Origin: an uncultured Erythrobacter sp.
GTDB lineage: Bacteria > Pseudomonadota > Alphaproteobacteria > Sphingomonadales > Sphingomonadaceae
DNA: 64,000 nucleotides
Direction of reading: 5' to 3'
NCBI GenBank assembly: GCA_947501215.1
Contig: CANMUS010000006.1
Coordinates: 92,303 to 156,302, forward strand
Shown here: piece by piece, positions 46,222 through 55,080 of the stretch
Position numbering within the stretch: the first letter of the stretch is position 1
How the letters are laid out: the number at the start of each line of letters is the position of its first letter
The notes under the pieces: generated by a model
What the model was told of the DNA's origin: nothing
What the model saw: the letters and a program-made list of their open reading frames with translations, nothing else
Database searches by the model: none
Program-made: the position numbers and the translations under genes

Positions 46222-47653
46222 CGTGCCAGGTTACCCCGTCGCGTTCGGCGAGCGCGATGGCGGCGCTCGGCCCCCATGTGCCCGCGGCATAGGCCTTCGG
46301 CTCTGTGTCGTTTTCCGCCCACACGGCGCGGATGTGGTCGATGAACTCCCACTGCGCTTCCACCTCGTCGCGCCGAACGAACAGCGTCTGGTCGCCATGG
46401 ACGAGATCGAGCAGCAGGCGTTCATAGGCGATGCGGCGGACCACATCGGAAAACGCATCGGGCATGGCGATATCGAGCGGAACCGGGCGCAGGCGCAGGC
46501 CATCCGTGCCGAGGCCCGGCACCTTGGCCATCATCGTGAGCTGGATGTTTTCTTCCGGCTGGATTTCGATTACCAGCCGGTTCGGTTCGGTCTTCGCGCC
46601 GCGCCCCTCGAAAATCGAATGCGGGATGCATTTGAACTGCACCACGATTTCCGTGACGCGCTTGGGCATGCGCTTGCCGTGGCGAAGGTAGAACGGCACG
46701 CCGCGCCAGCGCCAATTGTCGACATGGGCCTTCAGCGCGACATAGGTTTCGGTGTCGCTCTCCTTGCCCAGTTCCTCGTCATAGCCGGGCACGCTCTGGC
46801 TATCGACGGCGCCCGCGCGGTACTGACCGGTGACGACCTCTTCCGCTTTCACCGGACGCAGCGCACGCAGGACCTTGACCTTCTCGTCCCGCACGGCGGT
46901 GGCGTCGAAGCTGGTCGGAGGCTCCATCGCTACCAGTGCAAGCAGTTGCAGCATGTGGTTCTGGACCATGTCGCGCAAGGCGCCGCTGTCGTCGTAATAA
47001 GCGACGCGCGACTCCAGCCCGACCGTCTCGGCCACCGTGATCTGCACATGATCGACGTAATTCGAATTCCACACCGGCTCGAGCAGGATATTCGCGAAGC
47101 GCAGCGCCAGCAGGTTCTGCACCGTCTCCTTGCCGAGGTAGTGGTCGATCCGGAAAATCCGGTCTTCGCTGAAGGCTTTGGCCACCGCATCGTTGATCTC
47201 GCAGCTGGAGCCGAGATCGGTGCCGAGCGGCTTTTCCAATGCTATCCGGGCATTGCCCTTGGTCAAACCGACGCGCTGCAAGTTGGAGATGGTGGGCTCG
47301 AACAGGCTCGGCGCGGTCGAGAGGAATATTGCCAGGCCGTCGTACTCGCCGACCTCCTTGGCCAGCTGGTCATAGCCATCGGGTGTGGTCGCATCGACCG
47401 GAACGTAAGTGAGACGGTTGAGGAAGTCCGCCATCGGGCCGCGGCGATTGGTCGGCAGGTACTTTTCAAGCGCCTCGCGCGCGAACTGGCGGAATTCGCG
47501 GGTCGACATTTCCGAGCGGGCCGTCGCAACTATGCGGAGGTCCGGGTCGAGCAAATGGTCGGCGTGAAGCGCGCAAAGCGAAGGCAGGAGCATGCGCTGG
47601 GACAAATCGCCCGTGGCGCCGAAGAGTAGCAGGCGATCGGCCGTGAAATTCAT
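46214..47653 (-). CDS. zwf: Glucose-6-phosphate 1-dehydrogenase
   Basis: 479 residues from ATG 47653 (MNFTADRLLLFGATGDLSQR); a GTG at 47662 would add three residues. NADP-binding FGATGDLSQRMLLPS, substrate-binding active-site His in RIDHYLGKETVQN, LALRFAN, and YYDDSGALRDMVQNHMLQL. It oxidises glucose 6-phosphate to 6-phosphogluconolactone. It is the first gene of the Entner-Doudoroff operon; no lactonase (pgl) gene is between zwf and edd. A 7-codon upstream ORF with a better ribosome site overlaps its start. Confidence 0.96.
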   Translation of the reverse strand: MNFTADRLLLFGATGDLSQRMLLPSLCALHADHLLDPDLRIVATARSEMSTREFRQFAREALEKYLPTNRRGPMADFLNRLTYVPVDATTPDGYDQLAKEVGEYDGLAIFLSTAPSLFEPTISNLQRVGLTKGNARIALEKPLGTDLGSSCEINDAVAKAFSEDRIFRIDHYLGKETVQNLLALRFANILLEPVWNSNYVDHVQITVAETVGLESRVAYYDDSGALRDMVQNHMLQLLALVAMEPPTSFDATAVRDEKVKVLRALRPVKAEEVVTGQYRAGAVDSQSVPGYDEELGKESDTETYVALKAHVDNWRWRGVPFYLRHGKRMPKRVTEIVVQFKCIPHSIFEGRGAKTEPNRLVIEIQPEENIQLTMMAKVPGLGTDGLRLRPVPLDIAMPDAFSDVVRRIAYERLLLDLVHGDQTLFVRRDEVEAQWEFIDHIRAVWAENDTEPKAYAAGTWGPSAAIALAERDGVTWHDD

Positions 47654-47673
47654 TCGATGCACTCTGCAAACAT
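47650..47673 (-). other. Seven-codon upstream ORF coupled to zwf
   Basis: ATG at 47673, preceded by GAGGGG, encodes MFAECIE and ends with a TGA that overlaps the zwf ATG by 4 nt (ATGA). The zwf start itself has only a weak ribosome site (GCAGAG). Translation of the uORF could deliver ribosomes to zwf. This is inferred from spacing only. Confidence 0.4.
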
Positions 47674-47737
47674 GGTCGTGTCCCCTCTCGGCTTTTCGCT
47701 ACCAGCGCCGCGCTCGGCACGCCAGTCGGCTGCATTC

Positions 47738-48535
47738 CTATTCTTTGAGAACCTGGACACTGCTGGATTTGAAGTCGCTGGCACCGAAGGTGGTCATGAA
47801 GCTGACGTCCGCCGCATCGCGCCCGACGCCGATTTTCACGGTCTCTGCCGGATCGGCCATGCCGGTCGCATCGACGATCTGCCAGGTGCCGCCGCCTGCG
47901 ATCTCGGGATCGGCCAGGAAGACTTCGGCGACAGCGTGGAAATCAGGGGGTGAGACGCCGGGCGAGTAGCAGGACACGTAACGCGCCGGGATCGCACAGG
48001 CGCGGGCCAGCGCGACAAGTACGTGAGCATAATCGCGGCACACTCCCTGACGTGTGACGAAACTTTCGACAGCGCCGGTGTCTGGCCCGGACGCACCGGG
48101 TGTGTAGGTGAAATTGTCGTGAATCCAGTCACGCATTGCGGCAATTTGGGCACCGCCCTCGAGGTGTCCGAATTCCGACTGTGCGAAAGGCTGAAAACGG
48201 TCCGCGTGGCAATATCGGCTGTCCAGCAGGTAGTGGATCGCCTCTCCGGGCAGTTGGTGCGCGGGTAGGGATTGAAGACTGGAAAGTTCCGCCAGTTGGC
48301 GTTTGATCTCGATCTTGGCGCGGTATTCGATCTCGCAATGCCCGTCTGCGCTCAGCCAGATCCGTTCGCCGATGTCGTCGTCGGCAGGAACACGGGTGAA
48401 ATCCTGCCCCCGCGGCAGATGTGTCTCGCATGAAAGAATGGTCTGCTCGGGCAGGGCGGCGGCTTCGAATTGCAGCAGGACGTCGGTCGGACCGTCGACG
48501 CCGAAGGCGAAGCGCGTATGGATGGATATTGGCAT
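47738..48535 (-). CDS. Transglutaminase-like cysteine peptidase family protein
   Basis: 265 residues from ATG 48535 (MPISIHTRFAFGVDG). An N-terminal beta-rich region precedes a transglutaminase-core domain with Cys in TRQGVCRDYAHVLVALARA, His in PPDFHAVAEVFLAD and Asp in WQIVDATGMAD. The RYVSCYSPG stretch is typical of bacterial DUF-type transglutaminase-like proteins. Enzymatic role is probably protease or amidase rather than cross-linking. There is no signal peptide. It lies 84 nt downstream of zwf but points the same way as its neighbours on the left. Confidence 0.88.
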   Translation of the reverse strand: MPISIHTRFAFGVDGPTDVLLQFEAAALPEQTILSCETHLPRGQDFTRVPADDDIGERIWLSADGHCEIEYRAKIEIKRQLAELSSLQSLPAHQLPGEAIHYLLDSRYCHADRFQPFAQSEFGHLEGGAQIAAMRDWIHDNFTYTPGASGPDTGAVESFVTRQGVCRDYAHVLVALARACAIPARYVSCYSPGVSPPDFHAVAEVFLADPEIAGGGTWQIVDATGMADPAETVKIGVGRDAADVSFMTTFGASDFKSSSVQVLKE

Positions 48536-48608
48536 ATGACAGGACAACGTTGTCGGCCCTCGATCGTTTCGGCAATCGAACCCATTGCCAGTCACCCATG
48601 GGCCCAAG

Positions 48609-48634
48609 AAAAAAGGGCCCCGTTAGGGACCCTT
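48609..48634 (-). terminator. Rho-independent terminator after the Trp-rich micro-ORF
   Basis: On the minus strand a 9-bp stem (one G-U wobble) with a TAAC loop is followed by a run of six T, two of them in the stem base. It begins 26 nt after the micro-ORF stop. It would end a leftward transcript before the transglutaminase gene, or act as an attenuator for it. Confidence 0.82.
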
Positions 48635-48659
48635 TATTCGTTTGGTTTCGCCACGGCGA

Positions 48660-48695
48660 TCAGCCGGTGAAGAACCATTTCCAAATATTCCACAT
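48660..48695 (-). CDS. Trp-rich 11-residue micro-ORF (MWNIWKWFFTG)
   Basis: ATG at 48695 encodes MWNIWKWFFTG and stop TGA at 48660-48662. A perfect AGGAGG (48703-48708) sits 7 nt upstream; another ATG at 48701 is too close to it. Three Trp and two Phe in eleven residues make a strongly hydrophobic, amphipathic peptide. It lies alone between the CHASE2-EAL gene stop and a strong terminator 26 nt downstream. I know no family for it. It may be a micropeptide gene or a leader peptide of an attenuator; both are inferences. Confidence 0.55.
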   Translation of the reverse strand: MWNIWKWFFTG

Positions 48696-48754
48696 GGTCA
48701 TACCTCCTGTTGGTAGAGGTATTACCTGCCATTAACCATAGATGTTTGTAAAGT

Positions 48755-51118
48755 CTAAACCATGTTTGTCAAACGGCCTTCTGCGTTTTTCGCGTTGTAT
48801 TCCAGTAGCTTGGAGAGCGGAATCGGTCTGCTGAAAAGGAAGCCCTGAAGCTCGTCGCAGCCCATTTCGTTAAGAATTTCAGCTTCTTTCATCGTCTCCA
48901 CACCCTCCGCGACGACGGTGATTCGCGCCTGGTGGCCCATCTCGACGATGCTGGACACGATTGCGCGCGCCTTGGGGTCATCGACGATCTTCGATACGAA
49001 AAGGCGGTCGATCTTCAACTCGTTGAACGGCAATCCGAAAAAGGTTTCGAAATTGGCCGCACCAACACCGAAATCGTCGATCGAAAGACCAACGCCCAAT
49101 TTGACCAATTCGTCCAGGATCGTCGCCGCCGCTTCCATATCCGCAATCCGCGCCGTCTCGGTAATCTCGAGGGTCAGATAGCCCGGGTCGAAACGGGTCG
49201 CCTGCAGCGCGTTGCGGACGAGGCCGACGATGCGCATGTCCCTGAGCAGGGTCGCAGATATATTGACGGAGACCTTGAGCGGGGAATTGCGGAAATGCAG
49301 CAACTGCCCGGCCGAACACGCGCTTTGCAAGACATAGCGCGTGAGGTGCTCCATGCGACCTGCCTTCTCGCATTGCGCGACGAAATGCGTCGGTTCGATA
49401 AAGCCCTTGGCCGGATCGTGCCAGCGTATCAGGGCTTCCACCCCGACGATGGCGCCGGATCCGCTGTCTATCTTGGGCTGATAGACGCAGTAAATCTCCC
49501 CTGCATCCATGGCTTCGTCGATCCGGGCACGGAGCGAGATGTCCCACAACAGGTCGGCATTCTCGCCGCTTTCCGCCAATTTGATGGGATCGTGGGCTTC
49601 CGTGGTGTCCTCCGCAGCTGCAATGGCTGCCGGGACGCGGCCCCCGGGCTCGTTGTCGATCGCGGCAACGCCGAAGGTAATGCCAACGTCGATGGACACT
49701 TCGCCGACATGGACCGGTGCCGCGAAAATTGCGCGCAAGCCAGCAAGGTGCTCGGTCTGAGCGGAGCTATCCTCGATCGGTGAGTGCCACGCGACGTAGT
49801 GGCCCTCGGTAAAGACAGCCAGATCGGGATCGGCCGCGCGCAAACGGTCGATTAGCTTCAAGAGGTAGGTAGTGCGATCTTCCGAGGCGAGGCTTTTGAG
49901 AATCCGCTCGTAATTATGCACTTTGGCAACCACGACGTGCCCGGTTGTCACTTTCTCACGGATGAGGCGGCTGTCGAGTGCCTTCAGCGTGGGCAGCCCG
50001 GTTTCCTGATTGGTCAGGGCGAGGCGACGTTTGAGGCGCGTTCGGGACCGGAATACCGCGTAGACGGCGAAAAGTGCTAATACGTAAGATACCTCGAGGC
50101 GTACTCCGACCCGGGCGGATGCTATCAGCATGGCGGGCACGAGCAGTACAAGTGCAGCATAGCCGAGCCAGCGGGCTTTACGCCGGAATCCGAGCATGAT
50201 CATCGCTGCCAGCAAAGCGGCGAAGATTGCTAGAGTGGCAATCGCACACAGATGACCAAGCCGCCCGCTTTTGAGCGTTTCACCACCATAGATAGAAATA
50301 TAGCTCGGAGGCGCGTTCGTACTGTTCGGCACGATGAGGTTGGAGCCAGAGCTATTCCTGTCGTGTCCGATGACGACGGTTTTGCCAGCGAAATCGATGC
50401 TGGACGGTTCATCGGAATCGTCAAGAAGCTCGGCAAGCGACGTTGTTGCTATCTGCTGGCCTGAGAAGCCGTAGTCGATTTGGAACTTCCCTTGCGTCGC
50501 CCCGCTGGTTTCTCCGCCCAACGATGCGGCGAGCGAAGGGACACGTCGACCGTCGACGATAAATCCGTATTGTGCGGTCCATGCGATGCCGAGGTAATTC
50601 GTGTCCCGCCGATCGGCGACTACGCGGGATGACGTCGGCCCGAGACCGGAGAAGCTTCGACGCAACTGCTGGCTGCCGTCCATATCCCCGACGAGCTGAT
50701 CGACCAATGCAATGCGCGGCCCCAGAGCGTTTATTGCTTCGCGTAGCGAGGCGTCATGCGGCGCGGCTGAAGGCTTGTCGAACACAACATCGAGATAGAC
50801 CTTGCCGACGCCGCGGCGGTCCAATTCCTCCAGGGCCTTGGCAAGCTGAAGTCGCCGATGACCCGAGTCCGGATCATCGAGAATTTGGTCGCTCCCGACA
50901 AAGACGATGTCGCCGGAAGCCTTGTGACCCGCAATCTTGGATTGGAACAGCCACAGGAACTGATCGATGGGTTCGAACAGGAAAACGGCGAACAGGGGGA
51001 TTACGAGAAGGACCGAGAATATCAGGTGCCGCAGGCGTTCTCCCACGCGCCGGGCGCTCCCCAGCCGCATTCGCGCCGGGAGAAGCCGCTTTCCTGAAAA
51101 GGCGCGTTCGGTACCCAT
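48755..51118 (-). CDS. CHASE2-degenerate GGDEF-EAL membrane protein (c-di-GMP phosphodiesterase)
   Basis: 787 residues. TM1 at about 30-52, then an extracytoplasmic CHASE2-like region (KIAGHKASGDIVFVGSDQ, VYLDVVFDKPS, FAGKTVVIGHD), then about three membrane helices (290-355), a GGDEF fold and an EAL domain. The GGDEF active site is lost: the position reads AVFTEGHYVAW. The EAL domain looks intact: GVEALIRWHDP, NISATLL, EITETAR, DDFGVGAANF, KIDRLFV and AEGVETMKEAE. It is therefore predicted to be a c-di-GMP phosphodiesterase responding to an external signal. Gap 51119-51368 upstream shows no gene. Confidence 0.93.
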   Translation of the reverse strand: MGTERAFSGKRLLPARMRLGSARRVGERLRHLIFSVLLVIPLFAVFLFEPIDQFLWLFQSKIAGHKASGDIVFVGSDQILDDPDSGHRRLQLAKALEELDRRGVGKVYLDVVFDKPSAAPHDASLREAINALGPRIALVDQLVGDMDGSQQLRRSFSGLGPTSSRVVADRRDTNYLGIAWTAQYGFIVDGRRVPSLAASLGGETSGATQGKFQIDYGFSGQQIATTSLAELLDDSDEPSSIDFAGKTVVIGHDRNSSGSNLIVPNSTNAPPSYISIYGGETLKSGRLGHLCAIATLAIFAALLAAMIMLGFRRKARWLGYAALVLLVPAMLIASARVGVRLEVSYVLALFAVYAVFRSRTRLKRRLALTNQETGLPTLKALDSRLIREKVTTGHVVVAKVHNYERILKSLASEDRTTYLLKLIDRLRAADPDLAVFTEGHYVAWHSPIEDSSAQTEHLAGLRAIFAAPVHVGEVSIDVGITFGVAAIDNEPGGRVPAAIAAAEDTTEAHDPIKLAESGENADLLWDISLRARIDEAMDAGEIYCVYQPKIDSGSGAIVGVEALIRWHDPAKGFIEPTHFVAQCEKAGRMEHLTRYVLQSACSAGQLLHFRNSPLKVSVNISATLLRDMRIVGLVRNALQATRFDPGYLTLEITETARIADMEAAATILDELVKLGVGLSIDDFGVGAANFETFFGLPFNELKIDRLFVSKIVDDPKARAIVSSIVEMGHQARITVVAEGVETMKEAEILNEMGCDELQGFLFSRPIPLSKLLEYNAKNAEGRLTNMV

Positions 51119-51368
51119 CCATGCGCTTATGGGCGTCTTAAGTTTAAGAAACCTTTGACGCGACCCGCGTGTTTTTGCGTCCGGCGCGGAATTGCGCGGG
51201 GTCGGGTGGTTAAAGCGCGCTTAGTATTTTTCCGCGCCGATCGGCTCCCGAACTGGTTCAAAGACCGCCTCGGCCGCAAAGAAGCTTAGGATTCTGAAGG
51301 GTTGCAGGCTCCGAACGACACTTATCCGTTTTGGTAAACAGCTACTTTGCGCCGGTGCGCCGGAAATT

Positions 51369-52742
51369 TTATACGATCGTCCCGAACAGATCGTGCGCGT
51401 CGCCATCTTCGATCAGGGCCGATACGATGGCGCCGGGCACCAGATCGGACGACGCATCTCGCAAATAGACAGCGCCGTCGATTTCGGGCGCATCCGCCTG
51501 GCTGCGTCCGGTGGCGCCGATGTCGCCGTCCTCGTCCGGCGCCCCGACCTCGTCGATGATGACCGGGATAGTCTTGCCCACTTTGGCCTCGAGCTTCGCA
51601 GCGCTGATTCGCTCGGTCACTTCCATGACGCGGGCGAAGCGTTCTTCCTTGACCTCTTCGGGCACGGGATCGGGCAGGGCATTCGCCTGCGCGCCCTCGA
51701 CCGGTTCGAACCGGAACGCACCGACGCGGTCGAGTTGCGCCTCTTCCAGCCAGTCGAGCAGATAGCGGAAATCGTCCTCGGTCTCGCCCGGGAAGCCGAC
51801 CACGAAGCTGGAGCGGATGGCGATCTCGGGACAAATATTGCGCCAGCTTTTCAGGCGCTCGAGCACCTTGGCTTCATTGGCCGGGCGCTTCATGGATTTC
51901 AGCACCTTCGGGCTGGCGTGCTGGAAGGGAATGTCGAGATAGGGCGTGAGCAGCCCCTCTGCCATCAGCGGAATGACCGCGTCGACGTGGGGGTAGGGAT
52001 AGACGTAGTGCAGCCGCACCCAGGGTGGCATGCCGCCACCGATATCGAGCTGGCCGAGTTCGCGCGCGAGGTCGGTCATGTGGGCGCGCACTTCGCGGCC
52101 CTTCCAACTGCGGCTCTCGTGGCGCGTGTCTACGCCATAGGCGCTGGTATCCTGGCTGATGACCAGCAATTCCTTGGTTCCCGCCGCGACCAGCCTTTCC
52201 GCTTCGCGCAACACCGCATCGATCCGGCGACTGGCCAGCTTCCCACGCAGGTCCGGGATGATGCAGAAGGCGCAGGAGTGGTTGCAGCCTTCGGAAATCT
52301 TGAGATAGCTGTAGTGCCGCGGCGTCAGCTTGATGTCGGGCTGGGGGATGAGGTCGATATACGGCCCCTGGCTTGGCGGTGCATGCTCATGGACGGCTTC
52401 GACCACGGCCTCGTACTGGTGCGCGCCGGTCACTGCGAGCACGCTGGGATGAGCGGCGCGGATGGCATCCGCTTCCTCGCCCATGCAGCCGGTCACGATC
52501 ACGCGGCCGTTTTCAGCAATTGCCTCGCCAATCGCCTGCAGGCTTTCTTCCTTGGCGCTGTCTAGGAAACCGCAGGTGTTGACCAGCACGACATCCGCCC
52601 CGGCATAGTCGGGGCTCATTGCATAACCGTCGGCGCGCAGGCGGGTGAGGATGCGCTCGCTGTCGACCAGCGCCTTGGGGCAGCCGAGAGAAACCATGCC
52701 GACCTTCTTCTGGTCGGGGATCGAGGTGGTGGAGGTGCTCAT
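51369..52742 (-). CDS. rimO: Ribosomal protein S12 methylthiotransferase RimO
   Basis: 457 residues from ATG 52742 ([20 protein letters not shown]); upstream in-frame codons are not conserved-looking. UPF0004 domain cysteines in [18 protein letters not shown] and VTGCMGE; radical SAM motif [11 protein letters not shown]; then [17 protein letters not shown] and a C-terminal TRAM domain. It methylthiolates Asp88 of ribosomal protein S12. RimO rather than MiaB is indicated by the CPKALVDSE start and the IPDLRGK stretch. Confidence 0.95.
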   Translation of the reverse strand: MSTSTTSIPDQKKVGMVSLGCPKALVDSERILTRLRADGYAMSPDYAGADVVLVNTCGFLDSAKEESLQAIGEAIAENGRVIVTGCMGEEADAIRAAHPSVLAVTGAHQYEAVVEAVHEHAPPSQGPYIDLIPQPDIKLTPRHYSYLKISEGCNHSCAFCIIPDLRGKLASRRIDAVLREAERLVAAGTKELLVISQDTSAYGVDTRHESRSWKGREVRAHMTDLARELGQLDIGGGMPPWVRLHYVYPYPHVDAVIPLMAEGLLTPYLDIPFQHASPKVLKSMKRPANEAKVLERLKSWRNICPEIAIRSSFVVGFPGETEDDFRYLLDWLEEAQLDRVGAFRFEPVEGAQANALPDPVPEEVKEERFARVMEVTERISAAKLEAKVGKTIPVIIDEVGAPDEDGDIGATGRSQADAPEIDGAVYLRDASSDLVPGAIVSALIEDGDAHDLFGTIV

Positions 52743-52807
52743 ATACCGATGTCCGTGAATTTCGCGGCCCCCTACACGAATGGCACCGGCGGCGCTAGGA
52801 GGCTTGC

Positions 52808-53173
52808 ATGGGACCGGTAGACTGGATCGCAGTGGCACTGGCGTGGGTGGTCGCAGCCGTGCTTGGCGTGGTTTTCTATGGCAAGCGGGCAACGCCGCGC
52901 GGCAATTTGGTCCTGCACGCAGTTGCCGCTCTGCTGTTGCTCGCGAGCGCGGCCATGCTCGGCCACATGTTCGCGCGGGTGGGTGAGGCAACACTGGCGG
53001 CGAAGCCTTGGCTCTATTTCATGATGGCGGGCGGACTGGCGTTGACCTTCATTGGACCGGCCCTGTTCATCACTGCCGCCCGGCGCGAGGAGCCGATCGG
53101 CAAAGCGCTGTTCGACTGGGGCTACTGGCTGGCCGCGTATCTGGCGATGGGCGGAATCTTCTGGCTAGTCTGA
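52808..53173 (+). CDS. Small four-helix membrane protein, unknown function
   Basis: 121 residues with four hydrophobic stretches ([74 protein letters not shown]). The first helix followed by FYGKR loosely resembles DUF1761 proteins. Nothing else points to a function. Its 3' end overlaps the stop of the convergent channel gene by 9 nt. Confidence 0.65.
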   Translation: MGPVDWIAVALAWVVAAVLGVVFYGKRATPRGNLVLHAVAALLLLASAAMLGHMFARVGEATLAAKPWLYFMMAGGLALTFIGPALFITAARREEPIGKALFDWGYWLAAYLAMGGIFWLV

Positions 53174-54304
53174 GCCGACCGGGTAGGGCACCCGATCTTC
53201 ATGGTCGTGCCCGTCGCCCTTGGTGGTGCCATTCGGAGTCGGAACGATCTCGACCACGATATCGCCAGGCTGTAGGTTCTGGCATTCGTCCTCCCAGAAT
53301 CCCAGCGCCTTGCCGTTGCGATAGACGCGCAGACCACGCCCGCCGGTGCGCAATTCCGAAATCGCGCAGCCGCATTCCTCTTCGGTGATCTCGCGCTCGA
53401 CCAGCTGGACCCGGCCGGAGACCGAAGCAAGGTCGGCGAGGTAATCTGCGATATGCTCGCCCTTGGCGCTGCCAGCAAGCAGCAGCCCGGTGAAACGCAC
53501 CGGGTTGATGACATTGTTCGCGCCGGCCTGGCGGGCCAGCGATTCATTGTCGTCGGCGCGGACGACGGCGCTGATCGGCACATTCGGTGCCAGTGCGCGC
53601 ACGGTCAGCGTGATCAGGATCGTGGTATCGTCGCGCCCGGCGGAAACCAGCACATTCTGCGCCTGATTGATCCGCACCGCCTTCAGCGTGGTATCGCGCG
53701 TGGCGTCTGCCGCCATGATGTTGCACCCGAGCGCTTCGGCGTCAGCCAAGCGATCCTCGCTCGGGTCGATGACGACGATGCAACTAGGGTCGACTCCGCG
53801 CTCGATCAGCTCGGCAACTGCCTCGGAGCCGGAGATGCCATAGCCCAGCACCACGATGTGGTCCGAAAGCTGTTCCTGGATGCGGGCCATGCGCCATTTC
53901 TCCCAGCTGCGCTTGATAATGAAATTATATGCCGTGCCGACGAAAATGAAGAACACGGCAAAGCGAATCGGCGTCACGATGACGGCCTCGACCAGTCGCG
54001 CCCGGTCGGAGATCGGCGCGATATCGCCGAAGCCGGTGGTGGTGATCGAGATCATGGTAAAATAGATCACGTCGAGGAAGCTGACCTCGCCGTCGAGATT
54101 GTCGACCAGCCCTTCGCGGTCCCACCAGTGGATCATCACCACGATAAAGATGAGAAACAGCGCGAGGCCCAAGCGAATGCCGAGATCGCCCCAGACGGGG
54201 ATCCTGACTGCGCGGCGCAACGGTTGGAACCGGGGGCCGCGAAAAACCCGTTGGGGTTCCTTCTGCGGGACGACCGTGTCGACTTGGCGATCCTTGCGGC
54301 TCAT
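53165..54304 (-). CDS. Two-TM potassium channel with RCK (TrkA-N) domain
   Basis: 379 residues. TM1 at about 43-62 (LALFLIFIVVMIHWW), a pore loop with the K+ selectivity filter ISITTTGFGDI, TM2 (about 100-120), then a cytosolic RCK domain with the Rossmann start HIVVLGYGISGSEAVAELI, VVIDPSEDRLAD, AADATRD and a C-terminal TrkA-C-like part (LRVYRNGKALGF, LQPGDIVVEIVP). It is predicted to be a ligand-gated K+ channel like MthK/Kch in the inner membrane. It is translationally coupled to the nlpD-like gene by a 4-nt overlap. Confidence 0.9.
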   Translation of the reverse strand: MSRKDRQVDTVVPQKEPQRVFRGPRFQPLRRAVRIPVWGDLGIRLGLALFLIFIVVMIHWWDREGLVDNLDGEVSFLDVIYFTMISITTTGFGDIAPISDRARLVEAVIVTPIRFAVFFIFVGTAYNFIIKRSWEKWRMARIQEQLSDHIVVLGYGISGSEAVAELIERGVDPSCIVVIDPSEDRLADAEALGCNIMAADATRDTTLKAVRINQAQNVLVSAGRDDTTILITLTVRALAPNVPISAVVRADDNESLARQAGANNVINPVRFTGLLLAGSAKGEHIADYLADLASVSGRVQLVEREITEEECGCAISELRTGGRGLRVYRNGKALGFWEDECQNLQPGDIVVEIVPTPNGTTKGDGHDHEDRVPYPVGSD

Positions 54305-55080
54305 CGCGCGCCTCGCCTGCCGATCAGCTTGGCTGGGTCGACCGGTGTATTGTCCTTGAGGATATCGAAGTGCAGTTCGGGGCGCTGGGCCTCGCCGCCT
54401 TGTCCGGCGATGCCGATGCGCTCGCCGGCCTGGACTAAGTCGCCCAGCTTCACAGTGACGCGCGCCAGATGGCCGTAGCGGGTGCGCCAGCCATTGCCGT
54501 GATCGAGCACCACGAGCGGACCGAAGCGACCGCTGTCTTCCTGGGCGTAAACGACCTTGCCGCTTGCGGAGGCGCGGACCATGTCGCCGGTCTTCACGGC
54601 GTAGTCGATGCCTTCGTGGCCCTTGCCGTCGGCGGTGCGCTGGAAGCCGAGCAATGCCGCGCCGTCATGGGGCGCACGGAAAAACGGACGATCGTGCACG
54701 GGTGTGGGCGGAATGGGGCGGGTCGAAAAGGCCGGGATGATCAGTTTCTGGCCGACCCGGATGTTAAAAGGCGGTTCCAAACCATTCGCCACGGCGATCA
54801 GGTTGAAAGGCACGCCGTAATCGATCGCGATGGCGAAGCCGGTTTCGCCGCGCTTTACCACGTGGCTGCGCTGGCGCGGGATGGAAAGCACCTGGCCCGC
54901 GCGAACGTCGTAGGGTTCGACCAGCCCGTTGGCCGCCGCGATCACCGTTGCCGGAACCTGTGCGCGCTCGGCTATGCCGCTCAGCGTCTCTCCCTCTTTC
55001 ACGGTATGCTCGGTCTCGGTCGCGGGATTGCCCGCTGCCATCAGCACGAACGCCGCAAGCGCGAGGGCGAGGCGCTTCAT
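54301..55080 (-). CDS. NlpD-like LysM/M23 peptidoglycan factor (partly degenerate active site)
   Basis: 259 residues with a signal peptide (MKRLALALAAFVLMAAG), two LysM repeats (HTVKEGETLSGIAERAQVPA and HVVKRGETGFAIAIDYGVP), and a C-terminal M23/LytM domain. Zinc-ligand positions are partly kept (GHEGIDYA; GHLARV) but the usual HxH reads PELHFDI, the first His being Glu. E. coli NlpD is likewise degenerate and activates amidases rather than cutting. It overlaps surE upstream (ATGA) and the channel downstream, the surE-nlpD order common in proteobacteria; pcm is missing. Confidence 0.88.
   Translation of the reverse strand: MKRLALALAAFVLMAAGNPATETEHTVKEGETLSGIAERAQVPATVIAAANGLVEPYDVRAGQVLSIPRQRSHVVKRGETGFAIAIDYGVPFNLIAVANGLEPPFNIRVGQKLIIPAFSTRPIPPTPVHDRPFFRAPHDGAALLGFQRTADGKGHEGIDYAVKTGDMVRASASGKVVYAQEDSGRFGPLVVLDHGNGWRTRYGHLARVTVKLGDLVQAGERIGIAGQGGEAQRPELHFDILKDNTPVDPAKLIGRRGAR

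Noticed and set aside
48609..48695. Classical trp-operon leader.
   Set aside because: No tryptophan-biosynthesis gene lies downstream, and no clear antiterminator pairing was found by eye; attenuation stays only a hypothesis.
51119..51368. Possible small gene in the gap between the CHASE2-EAL gene and rimO.
   Set aside because: The short open frames have no ribosome site and the composition is ordinary; nothing supports a gene or RNA there.
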